From Planctomycetota bacterium (GTDB taxonomy: Bacteria; Planctomycetota; J058; JAJDCP01), in NCBI GenBank assembly GCA_029260765.1, contig JAJDCP010000159.1:30422-94421 (forward strand): a stretch of DNA of 64,000 bases. Direction: 5' to 3'. A program made the position numbers and the translations under genes. The first letter of the stretch is position 1. Every line of letters begins with the position of its first letter. Below the pieces are notes generated by a model that worked only from the letters and a program-made list of their open reading frames with translations, was not told the DNA's origin and did not search any database. This document shows, one piece after another, positions 24,989-32,125 of this stretch.

Positions 24989-25333
24989 GCGGATGGGCTC
25001 GAAGGTTCAAAGAGCCGCTCATCGTCGAGCCGCTCATCAGGGATCTAAGAGCTGCAGGACAGCTCGCTGTCTGGCGCATTCCACGCAGAGTGTACTTGAC
25101 GAGCGGCCCTGCACGACCGTGCGGGCGCACAAAAAAAGCAAAATCCCGCTCTTGATTCCCCATCCCGAGCCTATACTTCTGAGCACGAGCGCACCCTCAT
25201 TGCGCCCGGTCCGAGGAAACACGCATGAACATGATGCCCAGCGATTCCAAGCAGCGTCTGCTCCTCTGACCGCACCTCCGGGTGCGGCCTGCGGGCGGCT
25301 CCCGGACTCCTCCCCGAGATCCTTGTGCCGACC
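24989..25333. other. Intergenic region with tiny ORF and stable hairpin
   Basis: This is the upstream region of the ABC exporter. On the plus strand a -10-like TATACT (25172-25177) precedes a 14-codon frame (ATG 25225 to TGA 25269) with GAGGAAA before it. A perfect 7-base hairpin, CCGCACC (25270-25276) and GGTGCGG (25281-25287) around a TCCG tetraloop, starts right at its stop. The layout could be a leader peptide or small RNA, or may be chance. No longer gene is present. Confidence 0.35.
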
Positions 25334-25502
25334 GCTCCTTACTGACCTCAGCATAGGTCTTGTCCCTTTTGTAGGGGAGGGGTTCACCCCCTCCCGCAAG
25401 CGAAGCGTCCGAGTCGGCGAGAGCGAAGCGTCCGAGTCCTCGAGGTGTAAACCCCGCCCCTACGGGATGATGTCCTGAACTTATGCTGAGGTCAGCAGGA
25501 GC
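25334..25502. mobile_element. MITE-like element with terminal inverted repeats
   Basis: A perfect 14-base terminal inverted repeat, CTGACCTCAGCATA (25342-25355) and its complement (25482-25495), extends outward to GCTCCT/AGGAGC, giving about 21 bases at each end with a small mismatch. The 169-base element carries no gene. Inside are two head-on copies of the dispersed G-rich/C-rich core (25371-25400 and 25446-25464) and two direct copies of AGCGAAGCGTCCGAGTC (25399-25415, 25422-25438). The size, TIRs and lack of coding capacity are typical of a miniature inverted-repeat element. No clear target duplication is seen. The right window edge holds half of a related copy. Confidence 0.7.
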
Positions 25503-25675
25503 CTCTCGGAGTACCGCGCTGCACAGAGCACTGCGGTGGCTGGCGAAGCGATTCTGCCGCAGTCTGCGACAGTCCGATCCGCCGGGCAGGCTGTCCGGTC
25601 CGATCCGCGCGAACCCCGCGCACGCGGATCGGGTGTCCGATGACCGCGGGAGCCACGGCAAAGGAGATAGCGAGA

Positions 25676-25990
25676 ATGGCACGCTTCGATGCTCTGGGCC
25701 CACGCGCCCGCAACGCCCGTTTTGTTCAGGAGCCCCGTGCTCTGCGCAACTTCGACCGGCACCCCAAGCACCTGCGTTCGGGTCCCCAGCCCATCGTGGC
25801 CGTGGTGTCGAGCGATGAGGCCGGTGATGCCGAAGCGGGCGTCCAGCCTGACGACAATCGATCCCAAGGTTGTCCAGCAGGCGACCGCCGATTGTGCAAA
25901 GCGGGCACCATGGACGGAAAGTCCGGGAGTCCCGACGCTCGCGGGGCATGGAGTATTCTAGTGCCAAGAGTGCTACTTCTCTCTGCCTGA
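25676..25990 (+). CDS. Doubtful small basic protein
   Basis: ATG 25676 follows a very good SD (AAAGGAGATAGCGAGA) and opens a 104-residue frame ending TGA 25988-25990, just before a strong hairpin pair. The protein (MARFDALGPRARNARFVQEP at its start) matches nothing I know and loses coding character after about 60 residues. The opposite strand also has a coding-like frame here, so either this is a small unknown gene or a decayed one. A GATCCGCG/CGCGGATC hairpin lies upstream at 25602-25630. Confidence 0.3.
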   Translation: MARFDALGPRARNARFVQEPRALRNFDRHPKHLRSGPQPIVAVVSSDEAGDAEAGVQPDDNRSQGCPAGDRRLCKAGTMDGKSGSPDARGAWSILVPRVLLLSA

Positions 25991-26002
25991 CGAGCCTGCG
26001 CT

Positions 26003-26060
26003 CCGCGCCGAAGCGCGGGGCATTCTGCCGACGGGCCGTCTAGACGGCCCGTCGGCTTCC
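26003..26060 (+). terminator. Tandem hairpins, probable terminator
   Basis: The first hairpin is CCGCGC/GCGCGG (26003-26018) with a CGAA loop. The second is a perfect 30-base palindrome centred on TCTAGA, arms GCCGACGGGCCGTCT and its complement (26027-26056), followed by TTCCTTTG. It would end transcription from the left before the glycosyltransferase gene. The palindrome is long enough to be a binding or recombination site as well. Confidence 0.55.
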
Positions 26061-26174
26061 TTTGTTGCATCCACCCGAGCTGCGCTCGCTTCGATCAGCC
26101 ACAGCTCGGCCCTCGCAAACAGCTCTGCGAGCGCCAACACATCTCCTCGTCCGGCTTTGGTATGGTGTGCAACC

Positions 26175-28064
26175 ATGAGCAGGCAAGACCCCTCCCATCC
26201 CGATGAACCCGCACATATGGCCAACCCCGGTCGGCAGACTGCGGGCACGATCGCAGACTGCAAGCTGCTGATTGCGGTCGTGACGTGCCGGAAGAACGAG
26301 CATCGTCGGGCGCTCATCGAGAAACACTGGGCCGCTGAAGCCCGGAGTCGATACGGTTTCGAGGTCGTCTACCTGGTCGGAAACGGCGACGCGCCCTCGT
26401 ACCGCGACGGAGACACCCTGTTCCTGCGGGCCGGCGACCACTACGAACACTTGCCGAGGAAGGTCTACGAGCTCTGCAAGTTCGCGGCACACGCGCTCAG
26501 CTTCGACTACCTGCTCAAGACCGACGACGACGTCTTCGTCAACCTGGAGCGCCTGGCGGCGCTCCAGTTGGAGGGAGCCCCCTACGCCGGAGGGATGTGC
26601 GGTGAAAGCCCGGACTTCGACCGCAATTGGCACCTGGGCAAGACCCGATCACACGCCGGGGAGTACACCGGCGCCTACCAGGGGCCCTGGTGCTCGGGAA
26701 GCGGCTACTTCCTGAGCAGGCGGGCCGCGACGGTGGTTGCAGGTTTCGCGGACCTCGCGTTCATCGATCGGCACATCTACGAAGACAAGATGGTCGCCGA
26801 CATCCTTCGAGGCGCGGGTCTGCAGGCCGTGTTTCTGCAAAACGCGGTGGCGATGCACCTGGTCTACCACGGCATCATGAGCTTCTGCCTCAACCCGGGG
26901 GGATGGGTCTCGCCCGCCACCGTTCATGTGCATCGCGCTGTGGCAAGGGAGTACGCGGTACTCCATCTCGGCAGCTTTGGTCGTATCGAGAAGATCGACT
27001 ATCGGCTGGACGAAGACACACTGGAGATCCTGTTCGACAAGATCGACATGTGCCTCAGAGACACGGTTGGGGGACGCGCGAAAGCGGTCCGGGCAGCCGA
27101 TCCAGAGAGCTCCGCAAGACAGAGCGCCGAGAGTCTGTGGCGATGGATCAGTCTGGAGAAACGGATCGCAAGCCTGATCGTCAAGCAACACCAAGCGCAG
27201 TCTCCCAGACGCACGCCCGCATTCCGCCTCGGCACCCATCTCCTCGAGCTCCACAGGCATCCGCTCAAACACAGCCCCGTCCTGTTGCGACTCGCCTCGA
27301 AGCGGCTGACGGCCAGGGTTCGACAGCTGATCGGCTTCAATGGCTCGACCGCCGCCCGCCAGACGCCGTCGCAGGCAGCCGCCGCTGACCACTTCCCACC
27401 CGCTACCCGGGACACGACGGAGCAGGAATCCCGACCCTTCTCAGCGAGCCGCCGCTACCCCAAACCCCTGGTCTCGATGGTGCTTGTGGCCGAGGGCAGC
27501 CAGAGGGATGTGCTCGCCAGCATCCAGAGCGCCCTGGAACAAACCTTCAACGACTTCGAGCTCTGCCTCAGCGTGCAGCCCGCCACCGGGGCTGCCGAGG
27601 CCGCATGGGACCGGGTCCGACAACACCCACAGCTCCGGCTGCTCGAGACCGGCTCCCCCACCCTGCCGCAGGCCAGCCAAGAGGCGTTTGAGCTCACGCG
27701 GGGCTGCTTTGTGGTCCGCCTGGCTCCCGGTGATCTCCTGAAACCCCACGCGTTGGAGTCCTGGGTTGCGGTCATGCATGCGGCCAAAGATGTCGGCTGC
27801 GCCTGCAGCATACTGCAGGAGATCAGCGCCATGGGCGACCACGTCCGCTACCACGCCCCCTTTCTGGACGACGCCGGCGAAGCGTTGGCCCACCCGATCC
27901 GGCCGATGCCCAGCGCGATGTTCCGGGCCCGGGACGTCCAGCGCGCCGGCGGCTGGCGGGCGGTTGCGAGCATGGCGGACGAGCAGCAGCTTGCCCTGCG
28001 CGTCTCTGCTGTCGCCCGGGTGATCGGCGTTGCCGAGATCCTGTGCGCTCGACGGTGGGAATAG
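26175..28064 (+). CDS. Two-domain glycosyltransferase: GT31-like plus GT2-like
   Basis: This 629-residue protein has an N-terminal domain (about residues 30-260) with LLIAVVTCRKNEHRRALIE, the KTDDDVFVNLERL acidic motif, PWCSGSGYFLSRRA and YEDKMVADILR. These are landmarks of beta-1,3-galactosyltransferases of family GT31, common in eukaryotes and rare in bacteria. The C-terminal third (about 425-629, PKPLVSMVLVAEGSQRDVL) looks like a shortened GT2 fold with a GDLLKP acidic motif. ATG 26175 was chosen as the first that keeps the whole fold; the SD is weak and ATG 26217 is possible. It extends the glycan island; donor and acceptor sugars are unknown. Confidence 0.75.
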   Translation: MSRQDPSHPDEPAHMANPGRQTAGTIADCKLLIAVVTCRKNEHRRALIEKHWAAEARSRYGFEVVYLVGNGDAPSYRDGDTLFLRAGDHYEHLPRKVYELCKFAAHALSFDYLLKTDDDVFVNLERLAALQLEGAPYAGGMCGESPDFDRNWHLGKTRSHAGEYTGAYQGPWCSGSGYFLSRRAATVVAGFADLAFIDRHIYEDKMVADILRGAGLQAVFLQNAVAMHLVYHGIMSFCLNPGGWVSPATVHVHRAVAREYAVLHLGSFGRIEKIDYRLDEDTLEILFDKIDMCLRDTVGGRAKAVRAADPESSARQSAESLWRWISLEKRIASLIVKQHQAQSPRRTPAFRLGTHLLELHRHPLKHSPVLLRLASKRLTARVRQLIGFNGSTAARQTPSQAAAADHFPPATRDTTEQESRPFSASRRYPKPLVSMVLVAEGSQRDVLASIQSALEQTFNDFELCLSVQPATGAAEAAWDRVRQHPQLRLLETGSPTLPQASQEAFELTRGCFVVRLAPGDLLKPHALESWVAVMHAAKDVGCACSILQEISAMGDHVRYHAPFLDDAGEALAHPIRPMPSAMFRARDVQRAGGWRAVASMADEQQLALRVSAVARVIGVAEILCARRWE

Positions 28065-28241
28065 GCCGGCACGTCTGAGCAGAAACACCCGCCCGCAGAG
28101 CCAGACTGTGCCGCCTCGTCCGGGGCCATCCCCCGGATGGGGCTTGCACATCGGCCGACCTTCGCGTATCAGCCTCAGGAACAGCTGTGTGCTGTCTGTC
28201 TGCAAGGCGCCCAGCCAACCAGCCCTCTATGGAGACTCTGC

Positions 28242-29438
28242 ATGTCCAAGAAAGGAACCATCGGCATCCTGACGGGCGGGGGCGATGTCCCGGGCCTGAA
28301 CCCCGCGATCCGCGCGATCACCGTGCGCGCCCGCCGCGAAGGCTACTCTGTCGTCGGCATCCGCCGCGGTTGGGCAGGATTGGTCGACTTCGTTCCCGAC
28401 AACTCGGTCGACAACCGCGACAACGTGATCCCTCTGACGCACGACGCCGTCAACCGAGCGGCGCGCACAGGAGGGACCTTCCTGCACACCTCCCGCACCC
28501 GCCCGAGCTTCCTGCCCCTGGCCAACGTGCCCGAGCACTTGCGCGACGCCTACACCGCTGAGATCAACGATGTCACGCCCCATATCCTGAAGAACCTCGA
28601 GTTCCTCGGCATTGACACATTGATTCCCATCGGCGGCGATGACACCTTGAGCTATGCAGACCGGCTGAGCAAGGAGGGCGTCCGCGTCGTAGCCATACCC
28701 AAGACGATGGATAACGACGTACCGGGCACCGACTACTGCATCGGCTTCTCCACCTGCGTGACACGCGTGATCGCGCTGACGCACGCCCTACGCACCACCG
28801 CGGGTTCCCACGAGAGGCTGCTGGTGATCGAGGTGTTCGGACGCTACGCCGGGTTCTCGGCCATGCTGCCTGCCATCGCGGGAGCGGCCGACCGCTGTCT
28901 GATTCCCGAGCACCCTTTCGACATCGAGCACCTGGCCGAGATCTTGATCGAGGACCGCAGGAACCATCCCAGCAACTACGCCGTGGTGCTGGCCTCCGAG
29001 GGAGCCCGCCTGAAGAACCAGAAGGAGATGGTGTTCTCGAATACCGAGCAGGACCAGTACGGCCACAAGAAGCTCGGCGGCATCGGTGATGTGATCGGCT
29101 CGCTGCTCAAGGATGTGTCGGCGAAATTCAACAATGGTCGACGCGTCAATGTCGTCAATCAACGGCTGAGCTATCTGGTGCGCTGCGGCGAGCCCGATGC
29201 CCTCGACTCGATTGTGCCGACCGCCTTCGGAAACCTGGCTCTCGACCTCTTGCTCGGCGGGCAAACAGGACGCCTGGTCTGCCTGCGGCACGGCTGCTAT
29301 GACAGCGTGCCCATCGGCGTAGTGACCTCACACAAGAAGCTTGTCGACGTTCCCAAGTACTACAACACCGAGCGCCTGCGCCCGAGCTATAAGCCCTTCC
29401 ACGGTGCTCCACTGTTCATCATGACGAGCGATTATTAA
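28242..29438 (+). CDS. 6-phosphofructokinase, probably pyrophosphate-dependent
   Basis: This 398-residue phosphofructokinase starts MSKKGTIGILTGGGDVPGLN, the glycine-rich phosphate site. The two specificity markers are IGGDDTL, with Asp where ATP enzymes have Gly, and PKTMDNDVPGTDY, with Lys where ATP enzymes have Gly. In characterised enzymes this pair goes with pyrophosphate as phosphoryl donor. EVFGRYAGFSA (substrate binding) is present. The enzyme would interconvert fructose 6-phosphate and the 1,6-bisphosphate reversibly. ATG 28242 follows GGAGA; an in-frame extension upstream has no SD. Its 3' end carries a 21-base duplication. Confidence 0.88.
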   Translation: MSKKGTIGILTGGGDVPGLNPAIRAITVRARREGYSVVGIRRGWAGLVDFVPDNSVDNRDNVIPLTHDAVNRAARTGGTFLHTSRTRPSFLPLANVPEHLRDAYTAEINDVTPHILKNLEFLGIDTLIPIGGDDTLSYADRLSKEGVRVVAIPKTMDNDVPGTDYCIGFSTCVTRVIALTHALRTTAGSHERLLVIEVFGRYAGFSAMLPAIAGAADRCLIPEHPFDIEHLAEILIEDRRNHPSNYAVVLASEGARLKNQKEMVFSNTEQDQYGHKKLGGIGDVIGSLLKDVSAKFNNGRRVNVVNQRLSYLVRCGEPDALDSIVPTAFGNLALDLLLGGQTGRLVCLRHGCYDSVPIGVVTSHKKLVDVPKYYNTERLRPSYKPFHGAPLFIMTSDY

Positions 29439-29464
29439 CGCAGGACGAGCGATTATTGAGGCAG
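29423..29464. repeat. 21-base tandem duplication at the convergent gene ends
   Basis: Two units (29423-29443 and 29444-29464) agree at 19 of 21 bases; both start GACGAGCGATTATT. The first unit holds the stop of the phosphofructokinase gene; the second holds the stop (minus strand TAA) of the Rieske oxygenase gene. Confidence 0.8.
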
Positions 29465-30544
29465 GGCGGGCCCCGCGGGCGCACCGGCGTGGCTCTGGTA
29501 GAACTGCTTGTACCAGCGACGCATGCGGTGCACCGGCCCGTCGAGCGACACCAATACGGGCTTCTGGCGGTACACCTTGTTCTCCCAGATCTCGACGTCG
29601 GCCTTCCACTGACTCATCCAGTGCCCCACGACCCACCAGACCAGGATGCGGGGCACCTTCTTGTGCGCATACCAGCGGAAGCGGATCTGCTGGCGCAGGG
29701 GTTCTTTGGGAAGGTGGGTCTGGAACAGCACCACATCGCCCAACTCGGGCAGGCTGAAACGGAACCAGACCGTGCCGCCCGGGCCAAACAGGGTGATGCG
29801 CGCGTGGGCTCCCGAGCGCGGATAGGGCTTGCCGCGGAAGGTGACGCAGGCATCGTCGCTGAAGTAGGCCTTGTGGGGCTGCGCCTGGTCCACCTCCCAA
29901 GCTGGTTTGTGCTGCACGCCGAAGCCGGGGATCTTGATCTGGGTCCAGGGCACGGTCAGGGCGCCGTGCAGCACGGCGAAATGTTGGAAGTCGACACTGT
30001 TCTCGGCGAACTCCGATAAGTGCATATGCACATCGGGGACCTCGAGGGATCCGCGGAACACCAACCGGCCGTCGTCCAGGTCCTGCAGAGCCTCGGGCTC
30101 GTACGGAGGCGTCGCGAGAGCCTCTCCGGAGACATCGTGGTACATCCACAGCATTCCGCAGTGCTCACGGACCGGGTAGGCACGCACGCCGACCCGCGGT
30201 TTTTTGGCCAGGCCGGGAATGTGGCAGAGCTTGCCCGAAGAGTCGAAGCACCAGTTGTGGAAGGGGCAGGCGATGGTGTCGCCCTGGACCTCCCCACCTG
30301 CCAGGCTTGCGCCCTGGTGCGGGCAGTGCGCGTCGAACGCTCGGTAGCGCCGATCATCTCTGCCGCGAAAGACGACCAGGTGCTTGCCGAGGCAGTCGAC
30401 GGCGCGCACCTCGCCAGGACGCAGTGCGTCGAGGTCGAGCAGATGGTACCAGCCAGAAGGATAGCCCGGCGGATAGCTCGAGGCGCGCGCGGGGCCGCTG
30501 AAGGTGTGGCAGCGGGTCGATCGGGCTGAGGAGGCAAGGCGCAT
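29453..30544 (-). CDS. Rieske non-heme iron oxygenase, KshA/DAF-36 (steroid) type
   Basis: From ATG 30544 the protein has 363 residues; ATG 30559 is also possible, but GGAG lies 9 bases before 30544. Residues 35-130 form the Rieske domain with CPHQGASL and CPFHNWCFD, the C-x-H and C-x2-H ligands of a 2Fe-2S cluster. The catalytic domain has ENSVDFQHFAVLHG (the two iron His ligands) and DVEIWENKVY (the Asp ligand). SGWYHLLDLDALRPGEV at the N-terminus and the RRWYKQFY tail are typical of KshA/cholesterol 7-desaturase-like enzymes. These hydroxylate or desaturate steroids with electrons from a ferredoxin reductase, which is not encoded here. The true substrate is unknown. Confidence 0.85.
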   Translation of the reverse strand: MRLASSARSTRCHTFSGPARASSYPPGYPSGWYHLLDLDALRPGEVRAVDCLGKHLVVFRGRDDRRYRAFDAHCPHQGASLAGGEVQGDTIACPFHNWCFDSSGKLCHIPGLAKKPRVGVRAYPVREHCGMLWMYHDVSGEALATPPYEPEALQDLDDGRLVFRGSLEVPDVHMHLSEFAENSVDFQHFAVLHGALTVPWTQIKIPGFGVQHKPAWEVDQAQPHKAYFSDDACVTFRGKPYPRSGAHARITLFGPGGTVWFRFSLPELGDVVLFQTHLPKEPLRQQIRFRWYAHKKVPRILVWWVVGHWMSQWKADVEIWENKVYRQKPVLVSLDGPVHRMRRWYKQFYQSHAGAPAGPALPQ

Positions 30545-30616
30545 ACAGGATGGCTCCATGGAATGTTGGCTTCCCGTTGCCGCCGGGAGCACCGAGGTGA
30601 GACCAGGCTTGCTCCC

Positions 30617-31987
30617 TCAGACCACTTCGCCCGTCAGCGACAGGCCTGTGGCCTTGGTGATGCGCACATCGAGATAGTCGCCGGGCTTGATGCTCTCGCT
30701 GACCGGAAAATGCACCAGCCGGTACCAGGAGTCACGGCCCGTGAGCATGGCGGCGTTGCGCTTCGAGACCCCCTCGGTCAACACCCGCACGCTGCTGCCG
30801 ATACTGGCCGCATACTTCCGCCGGCTGATCGCCTGCTGAGCAGCCAGCATGCGTTGCTGGCGCTCTTTCTTCAGCTCTTCGGGCACATCGTCGACCAGCT
30901 CGCTGGCCGCTGGCGTCCCCTCACGCGGAGAATAGCGAAACACGAACGAGCCCTGGAACTGCACGCGCTCGAGCAGCTCGAGCGACTCTTCGAAGTCCGC
31001 ATCGGTCTCGCCCGGGAAGCCGAGGATCCAGTCGGTCGCCAACTCGAGCTCGGGACAGATCTCTTTGCCCTCGCTGACCAACGCCAGGTAGCGCTCTTTT
31101 GTGTAGAGCCGGTTCATCGCTTTGAGCACGCGGTTGCTGCCCGACTGCACGGGTAGATGCAGGTAGGGCATCACTTTGTCGCACTCGGCCATCACCCGCC
31201 ACAGATCGCGGGTCATGAACATCGGATACGAAGTGATGAAGCGCAGCCGCTGCAGCCCCTGAACTTCGTTGAGAACCTCGAGCAGCTGGGAAAAACGCGG
31301 CCGCCCGTCGAGACGCTTGCCGTAGGAGTTGACTGTCTGGCCGAGCAGCGTGACCTCGCTGACGCCGTCGCCCACCAGCCGCAACACTTCGTCGTGGATC
31401 TCGCGCACCGGCTTGGAGATCTCGCTGCCACGGGTCTTGGGCACCACGCAATAGGTGCAGGCCATATCGCAGCCGCGCATCACCGACACGAACGCCTTGA
31501 AAGGCTCCGGGCGCGTGAGGACATCGCGCTCTTCAGGCATGCGGCGGTCGATGTCCAGAGCCACCACCGGCTTGTGCTGTGTTTGCACCTGCTCGAGCAA
31601 CGCGGGCACATCGGAAAAGTGACGCGTCCCGGCCACCAGGTCGACATGGGGTGCGCGCTCGCGGATCCGCGAGCCTTCGTTCTGCGCCATGCAGCCGATC
31701 ACGCCGATGGCCACCTCCGGCCGCTGACGTTTGACGTGGGCGAGCTGGCCGAGCCTGGACCAGACCTTGTCTTCGGCGTGCTGGCGCACACTGCAAGTAT
31801 TGAAGAGGATGACATCGGCGTCCATGCGGTCGTGACAGAGCACATAACCCTTGCGCTGCAGGCCCGCCAGGACCAGCTCGCTGTCGACCAGGTTCATCTG
31901 GCAGCCGAAAGACTCGAAGTAGACTTTGCGGGTCGCCCGCGCGGCGGGCAGCCCCAGGGTCTGGCGGATCAACTGTTCGCTGTTCAT
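30617..31987 (-). CDS. miaB: tRNA-2-methylthio-N6-isopentenyladenosine synthase (MiaB)
   Basis: This 456-residue radical-SAM enzyme adds the methylthio group to i6A37 of tRNAs reading UNN codons. The MTTase domain has FGCQMNLVDSE, NTCSVRQHAEDK and IGVIGCMAQ, the three Cys of the auxiliary cluster. The radical-SAM loop is MRGCDMACTYCVVPKTRG. The TRAM domain follows near residue 385 (RKYAASIGSSVRVL). ATG 31987 follows GAGGAG; the huge open frame continuing upstream on this strand is antisense to the baseplate gene and has no meaning. The family split between MiaB and related MTTases (RimO, MtaB) is decided by overall pattern. Confidence 0.93.
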   Translation of the reverse strand: MNSEQLIRQTLGLPAARATRKVYFESFGCQMNLVDSELVLAGLQRKGYVLCHDRMDADVILFNTCSVRQHAEDKVWSRLGQLAHVKRQRPEVAIGVIGCMAQNEGSRIRERAPHVDLVAGTRHFSDVPALLEQVQTQHKPVVALDIDRRMPEERDVLTRPEPFKAFVSVMRGCDMACTYCVVPKTRGSEISKPVREIHDEVLRLVGDGVSEVTLLGQTVNSYGKRLDGRPRFSQLLEVLNEVQGLQRLRFITSYPMFMTRDLWRVMAECDKVMPYLHLPVQSGSNRVLKAMNRLYTKERYLALVSEGKEICPELELATDWILGFPGETDADFEESLELLERVQFQGSFVFRYSPREGTPAASELVDDVPEELKKERQQRMLAAQQAISRRKYAASIGSSVRVLTEGVSKRNAAMLTGRDSWYRLVHFPVSESIKPGDYLDVRITKATGLSLTGEVV

Positions 31988-32125
31988 GGCAGGCTCCTCT
32001 CGCGGCTGCGGGCGGCCGACTATGGCACAAGCCCGACCAGTGGTCAATACTTCTAGAACCAAGCGCCCCGTTGAGATGCGCCCGCCGATCCGGTATAAAT
32101 TCGGTTCCATCCACAAGCGACGAAG

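Noticed and set aside
24989..25200. Possible terminator at an A-rich tract (25131-25143) after a GCACG/CGTGC hairpin
   Set aside because: The tract is A-rich on the plus strand and upstream of the hairpin on the minus strand, so it does not form an intrinsic terminator in either direction.
25481..25867. Minus-strand frame with coding-like bias (MGSIVVRLDARFGITGLIA)
   Set aside because: No SD or family match; the plus frame with SD and downstream hairpins is the slightly better candidate, and neither is certain.
25900..25950. GGAAAGTCCGGG motif resembling the conserved start of RNase P RNA
   Set aside because: The rest of RNase P RNA (GAACCCGGCTTA-type end, pairing P1-P4) is absent in the following bases, and the region is too short.
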